DNA of 64,000 nucleotides from Chlamydiales bacterium (GTDB lineage: Bacteria > Chlamydiota > Chlamydiia > Chlamydiales > JAAKFR01): contig JAFIGI010000025.1 in NCBI GenBank assembly GCA_020831465.1, positions 1-64,000 of the forward strand. The letters are read 5' to 3'. Under the pieces are notes generated by a model. The model was not told where the DNA came from and did no database searches. It was given only the letters and a program-made list of their open reading frames with translations. Of this stretch, positions 26,923 to 34,658 are shown one piece after another (position 1 is the first letter of the stretch; the number at the start of each line of letters is the position of its first letter). Position numbers and translations under genes: made by a program.

Positions 26923-27734
26923 TAGATGTGCCAGATATCCTCTAAATAAAAAACAAGCCACCCCAGGAAAGTGGAGAAGGCAAGGTTTTCTTCCAGATGA
27001 TTTCGGTCGAGAAAATTGCTGATTGTGCGGTCATGTTCAGAAAAATAGAGGTTCCCCATCTCTTCTTCCGGATGCCAATCGGCATAAAAACATTGATAGC
27101 AATGAAGGCCGAATGATTCGTAAAAAGGGATCAGGCTTGAAGGATCGATTCCCTGTCCATCGGGACGCACTAGAATTTCCTCGGCAAGCAAGTGCTGCAG
27201 GTGTTGAAAAATCCGCGCCATATCGCGCGACTTAATCATTCCCGTATCCGTATATTTGCTGAAGCCGTCATGGACTTGTAAAAAGGCAAGATAATCGGGT
27301 GGAAAATGAATATGCGCAAACTGCTTGTAAAGATTATCAAGAGTGTGATTGTTAGCGGGAGGGCTTCCGTGGAAAAAACCCGTTGCATCCTTTAATCCGT
27401 AGACCATATGCACATCAAAAGGCTGGTCTGATTTCGCTTGAGTCACAAATATTTCGATATCGTCAAGACTTTGAAAAAAGGTATCGAGCCTCTCTTCTAA
27501 ATGACTCTCATTCGGCGAGATAAAGGGGAGTTTTGCTAACCAGAAAGCACGAGTGAACTCGATTCGGTCTTCGGTCGGTAGGCGGCTCAACTCGAACCAC
27601 CCTCGCGGCAGGAGGGGAACCTTTTGGGAGAGCTCCTCCCAATCGAGATTGGGTTCGCGATGAAGCGCGATCACCTGATGAAAATGTGGGTTTCTTCCTT
27701 CACGTCCATAATATTCATGAAAATCTTCACTCAT
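26922..27734 (-). CDS. SMI1/KNR4-family protein
   Basis: 270-residue cytosolic protein with a SMI1/KNR4 (SUKH-type) core: FPPDYLAFLQVHDGFSKYTDTGMI followed by SLIPFYESFGLHCYQCF. Position before ptsH/ptsI and after comEC matches the unassigned CT338 of Chlamydia. Members elsewhere act as immunity or scaffold proteins, but a conserved chromosomal place in Chlamydiae argues for a housekeeping or regulatory role, perhaps with the HPr kinase operon it starts. That is inference. Confidence 0.75.
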   Translation of the reverse strand: MSEDFHEYYGREGRNPHFHQVIALHREPNLDWEELSQKVPLLPRGWFELSRLPTEDRIEFTRAFWLAKLPFISPNESHLEERLDTFFQSLDDIEIFVTQAKSDQPFDVHMVYGLKDATGFFHGSPPANNHTLDNLYKQFAHIHFPPDYLAFLQVHDGFSKYTDTGMIKSRDMARIFQHLQHLLAEEILVRPDGQGIDPSSLIPFYESFGLHCYQCFYADWHPEEEMGNLYFSEHDRTISNFLDRNHLEENLAFSTFLGWLVFYLEDIWHI

Positions 27735-27766
27735 AGAGGAGATGAGTATACAATTTCTGAAAAAAT

Positions 27767-29158
27767 ATGAAACAAGTTTGGATTCGGCATCCTGCGCTCA
27801 TCTATGGGCTCTCGGTTCTTCTCGGGACTCTCTTCGTCCTTCAATCTCCTTTAGCCCTTCTTCCCTTTCTCTTTCTTCTTAACAAGCGTCATGTCTTTAA
27901 AGTGACTCTGTTCTTTCTACTGACGATCGCCTACCTCTACCACGCCTACTCATTTCCTCCTTCCGGCTCTCTGGTCACAGGTCGGTTTCGTATCCAATCG
28001 GTAAGGGAGTCCAAGGGATTTACCGGAGGGTGGAGCTACAGGGGTGTGCTTAAAACGCAGAAGGGGCGGCTCTGCTGTTCAATCCATAGTAAGACCCACT
28101 TTGCTGCCGACCGCGCCTACACAATATCGGGAGTCGCTTTTTCCCAAGGGGGGCCTTATTATTCAATCAAAGGGTCGACTTGGGACCGGATAGAAAAGAG
28201 CTTCTCTCTCGCTGAATGGCGCTTCTTTGCAAAAAAATGGGTCAAGGACTATATCGAAAGGCACATAAAGCAAAAACGTTCCGCCCACTTTCTAACGGGA
28301 ATGGTCACAGGCTCGCTCGAAGACCCCGTTATGCTTCAAGAATTTGGCACCTTGGGCCTCTCCCACATCATGGCAATTTCCGGATTCCATTTTGCTCTGC
28401 TGACACTCGCTTTCCACCTGCTTCTGCGCCTCTTTCTGCCTCCCAAAGCGGAAGCGCTTCTTCTCATGTTCGTCTTAACCGCCTATCTAATCTTCATTGG
28501 AGATAGCCCCTCTATCCAGCGCGCCTGGATCGCTGCCATGATCTTCCTGCTCGGCCAGCTTCTTGAACGCCCTCCACGTCCGCTCAACTCTTTAGGAGCT
28601 GCCCTGCTGACCGCCATTCTCCTTAACCCTCTCTCTGCGACCACGCTCAGTTTTCAGCTCAGCTTTCTTGCCACAGCAGGCATCCTCGTTCTCTATGCCC
28701 CCCTCAACCGCCTCCTTCAACTCTGGCTTCCCATCCTTCCTTTACAAGAAGCGCTTGAACGTCCATTACTCTGGCAGCATGCCTATTTAGCCTCACTCCT
28801 CATCCGAGAAGCGCTCTCTCTCTCAGCTGCCGTCCACCTCGCTCTGCTTCCCCTCCTCCTTTATTACTTCCACGCGATCTCACTTAATAGCCTTGTTTAC
28901 AATCTCTTCTTTCCCTTCTGTTCGAGCATTGCCCTCTTTCTCTTTCTTCTTGGCATCCTCACAGGAGGACTTCTCCACCCTCTAAACGGTTGGTACTGTG
29001 AACGTTTACTGGCTCTCACGGAATCGCCTCCCCTTCTTTTCAAAACCCTCTACATTGAAAATCTTTCTCCCTTACTAATAGTAATTTATATTACTTCACT
29101 CTTTATTTTGACGATTTGTTATAATAATTATTATGAGACGGCCTGCCGGAGAGAATAA
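27767..29158 (+). CDS. comEC: ComEC/Rec2 competence channel, short form
   Basis: Inner-membrane DNA-uptake protein. 463 residues with about ten hydrophobic segments and the competence-domain core GTLGLSHIMAISGFHFALL and SIQRAWIAAMI. The C-terminal metallo-beta-lactamase domain of long ComEC is missing, as in chlamydial CT339. Divergent from the SMI1 gene; 32 bp separate the two starts. Confidence 0.92.
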   Translation: MKQVWIRHPALIYGLSVLLGTLFVLQSPLALLPFLFLLNKRHVFKVTLFFLLTIAYLYHAYSFPPSGSLVTGRFRIQSVRESKGFTGGWSYRGVLKTQKGRLCCSIHSKTHFAADRAYTISGVAFSQGGPYYSIKGSTWDRIEKSFSLAEWRFFAKKWVKDYIERHIKQKRSAHFLTGMVTGSLEDPVMLQEFGTLGLSHIMAISGFHFALLTLAFHLLLRLFLPPKAEALLLMFVLTAYLIFIGDSPSIQRAWIAAMIFLLGQLLERPPRPLNSLGAALLTAILLNPLSATTLSFQLSFLATAGILVLYAPLNRLLQLWLPILPLQEALERPLLWQHAYLASLLIREALSLSAAVHLALLPLLLYYFHAISLNSLVYNLFFPFCSSIALFLFLLGILTGGLLHPLNGWYCERLLALTESPPLLFKTLYIENLSPLLIVIYITSLFILTICYNNYYETACRRE

Positions 29159-29210
29159 GAGAAGCGGAGGAGAAAAGCTTCCTAGCCCGTCGCGCGTTTT
29201 GAAGGGGGAT

Positions 29211-29252
29211 TATAGCAGAATCAGTTGAAAAATTTACATTTTCATCGCGTCC
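29211..29252 (+). repeat. solo half of the palindromic element
   Basis: Begins TATAGCAGAATCAGTT and matches the outer arm of the 17791-17955 element for about 38 bases, including cgcgtc, then diverges. The other arm is absent. It lies between the convergent ends of comEC and the SGNH-like gene. Confidence 0.65.
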
Positions 29253-29294
29253 ATATAGAGTCGGAGAGTTCCAAAAGTGAATCATGAGAGCTCT

Positions 29295-30353
29295 TTAGCT
29301 TGCAGGATAATCAACCGACCAACTTTTTGGGATCGGTTTGCCGCTATACTCCCCTCCTCCACCGGTTTTTGAGTAAATGTATCCTTTCCCCTGATCGTTT
29401 TCTATCACGTGGATGATCCCATCTGCAATGAGTCCAGCCCCATTTCCATTTGGCACTGTTCCATCAACGTCAACGTATAAATCGTGATAGGGGTGAAACG
29501 TATTAGGTAAATCGAGCACAGGTATTTTAGACTCTCTTGCATGATCGAGGATAGGTTTATAAAACCTCTCTAAAAACGCGTCAAATACACTCATCGACGG
29601 TTTTTTTAAATAGGCGATATCTCTTGAGGCAGACAAGGGAACCACTTTATGACTCAAATAGAGGCCAAGCCCTCCAATAATTGGGGAGACGAGTTGAGAG
29701 ATTTTGAAGGCGAAAGCGCCCGACATTGCTTGAAAGAGGGGGGATAGGATCAAGGCGAGGCAGGCCAGATTCACAACAAAAGCCACAACTCCCACCGCTC
29801 CTAAAAATTTATAAATATCATGTACATCATTGCTGGCATCGGTACGGTATTGCAACATTAAGATCGGAGAAACTTTTTGCTGATCAGAGGATAAAGATGT
29901 GACTTGGTTGATAATCTCTAGATAACGCTTCTGAGTATCTGAAAGATGTTTGGAAAACATGAGCACTTTCTTTGCTTTTTCCTTGGCGCTGTTGCCTTCG
30001 AGACTTAAAATATCTCGAAAATCCTCTTTTCCTACGCTTATTAGCACATAGTTCTTATTAGCAAGAGACTTTTTTAAGTTTTCGATAGGTTTGACAGTTC
30101 CTCCATTTGGTTTTCTTGCCTTAAGATACTTCTGCTTTTTTTCCTCAGGCAATCCCTTTCCAACCTCCCCACCTTCAAGCAGATCTTGTGTCGTAAAGCC
30201 GGCGTAAGCGAAGTTGTACACCGGGGTCTTACGGTTAAAAACGGTCTTCTTGTCATTCGATTTACTATCTAATTGTTTTTGAACGGTTTCTTCACTCTTT
30301 ACCCAATATTGATTGTCGATTGTCGAATCCCCTATTAAATGAATAGTAGTCAT
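29295..30353 (-). CDS. SGNH-hydrolase-like protein with inserted membrane hairpin
   Basis: 352 residues. N-terminal MTTIHLIGDSTIDNQYW matches block I (GDS, nucleophile Ser) of SGNH/GDSL esterases, YNFAYAGFTTQDLL resembles block II, LISVGKEDFRD is a deviant block III, and DGIIHVI near residue 318 supplies the Asp/His block. Between blocks III and V two long hydrophobic segments (around 190-245) form a membrane hairpin, unusual for this fold. The ATG at 30353 lies just after the Nudix stop; an earlier in-frame ATG at 30410 would overlap Nudix. Possibly an inclusion-membrane esterase; the substrate is unknown. Confidence 0.6.
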   Translation of the reverse strand: MTTIHLIGDSTIDNQYWVKSEETVQKQLDSKSNDKKTVFNRKTPVYNFAYAGFTTQDLLEGGEVGKGLPEEKKQKYLKARKPNGGTVKPIENLKKSLANKNYVLISVGKEDFRDILSLEGNSAKEKAKKVLMFSKHLSDTQKRYLEIINQVTSLSSDQQKVSPILMLQYRTDASNDVHDIYKFLGAVGVVAFVVNLACLALILSPLFQAMSGAFAFKISQLVSPIIGGLGLYLSHKVVPLSASRDIAYLKKPSMSVFDAFLERFYKPILDHARESKIPVLDLPNTFHPYHDLYVDVDGTVPNGNGAGLIADGIIHVIENDQGKGYIYSKTGGGGEYSGKPIPKSWSVDYPAS

Positions 30354-30357
30354 AAGA

Positions 30358-30897
30358 TTATCCTTTGTTAAAAGTGGTAAAGTAGAGCAGGGCAGCGATG
30401 GTTTTTGCATCTCGAATTTCCCCGCTAAAAATCATGTCGAGAGCGCGCTTGAGCTTAAGGGGAATCACATCAATCATTTCGGTTTCATCAAGACTTTGCT
30501 TTTTGAGGGTCAGATCTGTTGCCAGATAGATGAAAAGCTTCTCATTGCAAAAGCCCGGGGTCGAGTAACAATTAAATAAAGGTTCGATTTTACCGGCGCG
30601 GTAGCCGGTCTCCTCCTCAAGTTCGCGTTCAGCGCAGTCCAAGGGATTCTCAATCTCCTCAAGAGTGCCCGCCGGAAGCTCCCATAGGGTCTCCTGAACG
30701 ACATAACGGACGTTTTGAATAAGAACGACGGTTTCAGGCTCGAGGAGAGGCAGAATGACAACTGCACCGGGATGAGAGACAACCTCGCGGCGCACGGTCC
30801 CCCCTTTAGGGTGGTCGGCTTCTATAGAGAGAAGGTCGACACGGCTCCCATGAAAAAGGATTTCGGGTTTTTTATAGTTGTACGAGAATCCATCCAT
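30358..30897 (-). CDS. Nudix hydrolase, ADP-ribose pyrophosphatase type
   Basis: 179 residues. The Nudix box is complete: G-x5-E-x7-REL-x-EE-x-G read as GTLEEIENPLDCAERELEEETGY. The AGTLE start and the N-terminal half resemble ADP-ribose pyrophosphatases that clear ADP-ribose to AMP and ribose 5-phosphate. Followed by the SGNH-like gene on the same strand after 4 bp. Confidence 0.88.
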   Translation of the reverse strand: MDGFSYNYKKPEILFHGSRVDLLSIEADHPKGGTVRREVVSHPGAVVILPLLEPETVVLIQNVRYVVQETLWELPAGTLEEIENPLDCAERELEEETGYRAGKIEPLFNCYSTPGFCNEKLFIYLATDLTLKKQSLDETEMIDVIPLKLKRALDMIFSGEIRDAKTIAALLYFTTFNKG

Positions 30898-30951
30898 AAG
30901 GGGGGTGAATTTAAATTTTTATGGAATATTTCGCAAGTATCTTACGAACTT

Positions 30952-30965
30952 AATAGCAGAATCAG
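30952..30965 (+). repeat. fragment of TATAGCAGAATCAGTT repeat end
   Basis: Reads aatagcagaatcag, matching 13 of the element's terminal bases, and ends three bases before a 33-bp direct repeat of the E1 gene tail. Downstream of the E1 dehydrogenase gene. Confidence 0.4.
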
Positions 30966-30967
30966 AA

Positions 30968-31083
30968 GCGGCAAGACTTCATTCTCGAGGGGTTTGCTGT
31001 GAGTTAATAACGGACCAACCGGCGGATTTCCGCTTCAAGGTCGGCGGGTTGCGGCAAGACTTCATTCTCGAGGGGTTTGCTGT
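30968..31083. repeat. 33-bp direct repeat at the 3' end of the E1 gene
   Basis: gcggcaagacttcattctcg and the following 13 bases occur identically at 30968-31000 and 31051-31083. The right copy is in-frame coding sequence of the E1 dehydrogenase (the SKPLENEVLP part); the left copy begins three bases beyond the stop codon. It is a partial tandem duplication of the gene tail with an 83-bp unit. Confidence 0.9.
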
Positions 31084-33103
31084 AAGGAACAGCGCTGTCG
31101 AATCCGCACAAGCGGTGAATGGGGGCGTCGAGATACTCAAAGGCCTCCTCGGCAACGCGGGCGGCGACCTCGGCACCGAAACCGCAATTGCGCGGCGCTT
31201 CGTGTGCGATCAAAAGTTTTCCGGTTTTTTGAACCGAGCTGATAACGGTCGCACCATCAAGGGGAACGAGGGTGCGCAGATCGATTACTTCGACTGAGAT
31301 TCCCTCCCTGGCAAGCTTCTCGGCTACTTCCCACGCCATCACCACCATCATCCCCCAGCAGACGATCGTAAGATCACTTCCTTCGCGCACGACGTTGGCT
31401 TCGCCGAAAGGAAGAAGATAATCTTTTCCGGGCTCGGCCCGGGCGCAGAATTTCTGCTGACGGTAGAGTCCTTTGTGTTCGAGGAAAATAACAGGGTTGG
31501 GATCGCGGATCGCGCTCTTGAGCAGCCCTTTGGCGTCAGCCGCATTGCTCGGAATGACAACTTTAAGACCGGGGCAGTGGGTAAGGAACCCTTCAATGCT
31601 TTGAGAGTGATAGGGGCCTCCCTGAATATACCCTCCATAGGGCATACGCACGACGATCGGAACGTGCCACTCGCCGTTCGAGCGGTAATGGATGCTGGAG
31701 GCCTCATTGAAAAGCTGATTGATTCCCGTCCATAAGTAATCGGCAAATTGAATCTCTGCAACCGGCTTGTGCAGCCCGTCGACGCCCATCCCGATCGCGA
31801 GACCAATAATCGTCGACTCGGCGAGCGGCGTGTTGAAACAGCGAAGGAGGCCATATTTTTCAGTCAGCCCACGTGTGATGCCGAAAACACCCCCTTTTCC
31901 GTGGGCGACGTCCTGGCCGAAAACAACAACGTTTGGATCGTGCGCCATCTCTTCATCGAGAGCATGGTTAAGGGCATCCATGATCACGATTTTTTCTCCC
32001 TCTGCCGGAAGATCTCGAAGCGCCGCAGGCGGATCAAATGGGGCGAAGAGATTAAGTCGGCTGCTCCCTTTTTGCGGATAAGGCATCGCATCGGCTTCGA
32101 CCGCTGCCCGCTCGACCTCTTCCCGAGCCTCTCTGCGAATCTTCTCGAAGATCTCACGATCGCATAGCTCCTCAGCAGTGAGCCACTCTTCAAGCCTCAA
32201 GATCGGGTCGCGCCCCTTTTCCCGCTCCATCATCTCATCGGATTGATATTTTCTTGCATCGTCGCTATTGCTATGCGGGGCCAGACGCGGAACGTGTGCG
32301 ATTAGAACCGTCGGTCCCTCATGAGCGCGCCCCCTTCGAACCGCCTCGCCGATTGCATGCGCAACAGCGGGATAATCGGTTCCGTCGATCTCATGAAGAA
32401 CCATGCCCTCATAGCCGCGGGCAACGTCGGCAACGCTTCCACCCGCACTTTGCTCCCTCGCAGGGACGGAAATGGCCCATTCGTTGTTTTGGATGACAAA
32501 GATAACCGCGAGGCGATGAATCGAAGCAAAGTTGAGAGCCTCATGGAAATCTCCCTGAGAGGTAGCGCCGTCTCCGGCAGAGACATAAACCACCTCATCG
32601 TTTCCAAGATGGCGGTTCGACCAGGCGCGGCCGACCGCATGGAGAAACTGGGAGCCGACAACGCTCGATTGGCAGATGATGCGCAATTTTCTGTGGGAAT
32701 AGTGGTGGGGCATCATCCGGCCCCCTGAATGGTTTTTAGTGGCCCGCCCTAGAAAGACGCCGAATAATTCGGAGAGATCGCAGCCAAGACCGATTGCAAA
32801 CCCTTGATCGCGATAATAAGGAAGACCCCAATCGCGCCCTGCTTCAAGCGATTGGGCACACACGACTCCGACGAGCTCATGGCCGGCTGATGAGAGCTGA
32901 AACGTTCCACCCTTATTCTGCTTCACAAGCTTGGCCATTTTCTCGTCGGCAAAACGCGAGAGATAGATGAGCTTCAGGGTTTGAAGGACCTTTTCAGGTG
33001 TTGTGAAGGTATCCGTTTTAAGAGGGTGTTTACAAAGTGCTAATGACTTAGATTCGGGTTCTTTTTTCGTAGGTCGATTTGGAACATTGGGGGCCATATT
33101 CAT
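31004..33103 (-). CDS. fused alpha-beta E1 of 2-oxoacid dehydrogenase
   Basis: Thiamine-diphosphate E1 component with alpha and beta chains in one polypeptide, as in chlamydial CT340. It decarboxylates pyruvate or a branched-chain 2-oxoacid and passes the acyl group to lipoyl-E2. Alpha half (about 30-345) has the ThDP motif GDGATSQGDFHEALN...QNNEWAIS; beta half (about 375-699) starts IVIMDALNHALDEEM and has GGVFGITRGL and YGGYIQGGPYHSQS. The first 27 codons and the start ATG (33103) lie inside a palindromic element; the ancestral start was probably the ATG at 33193 (see finding). In the coding region no damage is visible. No E2 or E3 gene is nearby, so pyruvate versus branched-chain substrate is open. 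Confidence 0.9.
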   Translation of the reverse strand: MNMAPNVPNRPTKKEPESKSLALCKHPLKTDTFTTPEKVLQTLKLIYLSRFADEKMAKLVKQNKGGTFQLSSAGHELVGVVCAQSLEAGRDWGLPYYRDQGFAIGLGCDLSELFGVFLGRATKNHSGGRMMPHHYSHRKLRIICQSSVVGSQFLHAVGRAWSNRHLGNDEVVYVSAGDGATSQGDFHEALNFASIHRLAVIFVIQNNEWAISVPAREQSAGGSVADVARGYEGMVLHEIDGTDYPAVAHAIGEAVRRGRAHEGPTVLIAHVPRLAPHSNSDDARKYQSDEMMEREKGRDPILRLEEWLTAEELCDREIFEKIRREAREEVERAAVEADAMPYPQKGSSRLNLFAPFDPPAALRDLPAEGEKIVIMDALNHALDEEMAHDPNVVVFGQDVAHGKGGVFGITRGLTEKYGLLRCFNTPLAESTIIGLAIGMGVDGLHKPVAEIQFADYLWTGINQLFNEASSIHYRSNGEWHVPIVVRMPYGGYIQGGPYHSQSIEGFLTHCPGLKVVIPSNAADAKGLLKSAIRDPNPVIFLEHKGLYRQQKFCARAEPGKDYLLPFGEANVVREGSDLTIVCWGMMVVMAWEVAEKLAREGISVEVIDLRTLVPLDGATVISSVQKTGKLLIAHEAPRNCGFGAEVAARVAEEAFEYLDAPIHRLCGFDSAVPYSKPLENEVLPQPADLEAEIRRLVRY

Positions 33104-33186
33104 TTAATATTGTCCCCCAATGTTCCAAATCGACCTACGAAAAAAGAATCTCGAATATAAGCCATTATGACTTTGTAAACACCCTC
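33022..33186. mobile_element. 165-bp palindromic miniature element, TAA-flanked
   Basis: Ends GAGGGTGTTTACAAAG...CTTTGTAAACACCCTC, arms of about 78 bp with few mismatches around an AT-rich centre (catttaatat). Flanked on both sides by TAA (33019-33021 and 33187-33189), fitting a 3-bp target duplication of the TNA kind known for some IS5-group elements. No transposase, so non-autonomous. It lies between dnaJ and the E1 gene and provides the last base of the dnaJ stop codon and the current E1 start. Unrelated to the TATAGCAG family. Confidence 0.85.
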
Positions 33187-33193
33187 TAAGCAT
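33104..33193 (-). other. 29-codon leader ORF from the ancestral E1 start
   Basis: ATG at 33193 overlaps the dnaJ end (GCAGATGCTTAG) and opens a frame through half of the element ([18 protein letters not shown]...) to a TAA at 33104-33106. That stop is immediately followed, in the same frame, by the ATG (33103) of the E1 ORF. Not a conserved protein; a by-product of the insertion that may allow reinitiation. Confidence 0.6.
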
Positions 33194-34364
33194 CTGCCGA
33201 GAAAAAGGATTTGATCTTCTCCATAAAACTTCTTTTGCGCGGCAAATTGTCGATTCCCTCCGTCTCTCCGAACTCCTTAAGCATCTTCTTCTGATTTTCG
33301 GTCAAATGCGTTGGAGTTTCAACCAGGGTCCGGACAAGGAGATCTCCTCTCCCGCGGCCGTGGACGTTGGGGAAACCTTTTCCGCGGACACGGAAAATTT
33401 TTCCGCTCTGGGTACCCTCGGGAATGGTTAGGAGGCAAGATTCGGATAAGGTCGGAATCTCTTTTTTGGCGCCGAGCGCTGCTTCTGCAAAGCCGATCGG
33501 CAGGTCCAAGAGCAAATTGTCCCCCTCGCGCTCAAAGACAGGATGGGGCTGGACATCGATAAATACGTAGAGATCCCCGGGCGGGCCTCCCCCCTCTCCC
33601 TCATCTCCGTAGCCCGACATTTTCAAACGCATGCCGGAATCGACGCCTGCTGGAATATGTACCTTGACATGCTGTTTTTCACGCATGCGCCCCCGGCCTC
33701 TGCACTCTTTGCATGGGTCGGTCACAATCTTTCCTTCCCCATGGCACTGTGGACAGGTCGAAGACATGCTGAAAAAGCCGCGGGTTTGAAAGACCTGCCC
33801 TTGGCCGTTGCATTGGGTGCAGGTTTTAATGCCGTTGGCAGATGCGGCTCCGCTCCCCTTGCAAGAACCGCACTGCATCAAACGGGTGACGGCAAGCTCT
33901 TTTTCTACACCTTTAGCGGCCTCTTCGAAGGAGATGCGGATTGAGGCCTTCTTGCTCGCTCCCTGTCTGACATACCCTCCTTCGCGCCCCCCTCCCCCGA
34001 AAGCGCCTCCGAATAGGGTCTCAAAAATCGACTCGCCTCCTCCGCCGCCGCCGAAAGCGTCCATGAAGGTGCGCAACGCATCTTCCATCGATCCGAAGCC
34101 ATGGGCTCCGCCGCCTGGGGCTCCTGCTCCCGCAAAGACCCCTTCCTTTCCGTAGCGGTCATACATTTCCCGTTTTTTTGGATCGTTGAGAACCTCGTAC
34201 GCTTCAGAGACCTCTTTGAATCGCGCTTCTGCCTCGGCGTCTCCGGGATTTTTATCGGGATGGTATTTAAGAGCCATCTTGCGGTAGGCCTTTTTGACCT
34301 CCTCTTGTGAGCATCCCTTAGAGATCCCTAAAACCTCGTAATAATCCATGACTTTCTGGTTCAT
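33186..34364 (-). CDS. dnaJ: chaperone DnaJ
   Basis: Hsp40 co-chaperone that stimulates DnaK. 392 residues, all four regions: J domain with YHPDKNPGD, Gly/Phe region with long glycine runs, zinc domain with four CxxCxGxG units ([32 protein letters not shown]), and the C-terminal substrate domain. The start ATG overlaps the rpsU stop by 4 bp. The TAG stop is formed with the last base from the inserted element; before insertion it would have been TAA. Confidence 0.97.
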   Translation of the reverse strand: MNQKVMDYYEVLGISKGCSQEEVKKAYRKMALKYHPDKNPGDAEAEARFKEVSEAYEVLNDPKKREMYDRYGKEGVFAGAGAPGGGAHGFGSMEDALRTFMDAFGGGGGGESIFETLFGGAFGGGGREGGYVRQGASKKASIRISFEEAAKGVEKELAVTRLMQCGSCKGSGAASANGIKTCTQCNGQGQVFQTRGFFSMSSTCPQCHGEGKIVTDPCKECRGRGRMREKQHVKVHIPAGVDSGMRLKMSGYGDEGEGGGPPGDLYVFIDVQPHPVFEREGDNLLLDLPIGFAEAALGAKKEIPTLSESCLLTIPEGTQSGKIFRVRGKGFPNVHGRGRGDLLVRTLVETPTHLTENQKKMLKEFGETEGIDNLPRKRSFMEKIKSFFSADA

Positions 34365-34537
34365 CGGTTGCGGTATTTAGCTGCTGCTTTCGATTTTGCA
34401 CGCTTCTTTACAGAAGGTTTGTCGTAAAAACGGTGCGCCTTTGCGGCCTTCATCACCCCTTCCTTGTCCAATTTCTTTTTCAACGCTCTGAGAGCCTTGT
34501 CAATCGTCTCTCCGATGCGAACTTTCACACTTGGCAT
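34361..34537 (-). CDS. rpsU: 30S ribosomal protein bS21
   Basis: 58-residue basic ribosomal protein ([20 protein letters not shown] at the start, [14 protein letters not shown] later), typical of bS21. It overlaps dnaJ by 4 bp (ATGA), as expected for the rpsU-dnaJ-pdh order of Chlamydia (CT342-CT340). Confidence 0.95.
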   Translation of the reverse strand: MPSVKVRIGETIDKALRALKKKLDKEGVMKAAKAHRFYDKPSVKKRAKSKAAAKYRNR

Positions 34538-34658
34538 AAACCTATCCTTATAAAAAAAGTTTCAATGGCAATGGGAGAGATTTTACCAAGGATCTAATTA
34601 CCTTTCAAGCTTCTCGCTCTTAATTACGCCTTAACATTTTAGAAGTAAACTCCTACCC

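Noticed and set aside
27767-29158. ComEC lacking the beta-lactamase domain as a truncation
   Set aside because: The short form is usual in Chlamydiae; the ORF ends cleanly.
30968-31083. Possible CRISPR-like repeat pair
   Set aside because: Only two copies, one of them coding; explained by a duplication of the gene tail. No cas genes in the window.
30878-31297. 139-codon plus-strand ORF spanning the E1 3' end
   Set aside because: Antisense to E1 coding sequence and created partly by the 33-bp duplication.
31004-33103. Alpha-beta fusion of E1 as a novelty
   Set aside because: The same fusion is known in Chlamydia (CT340), so only the start region is unusual.
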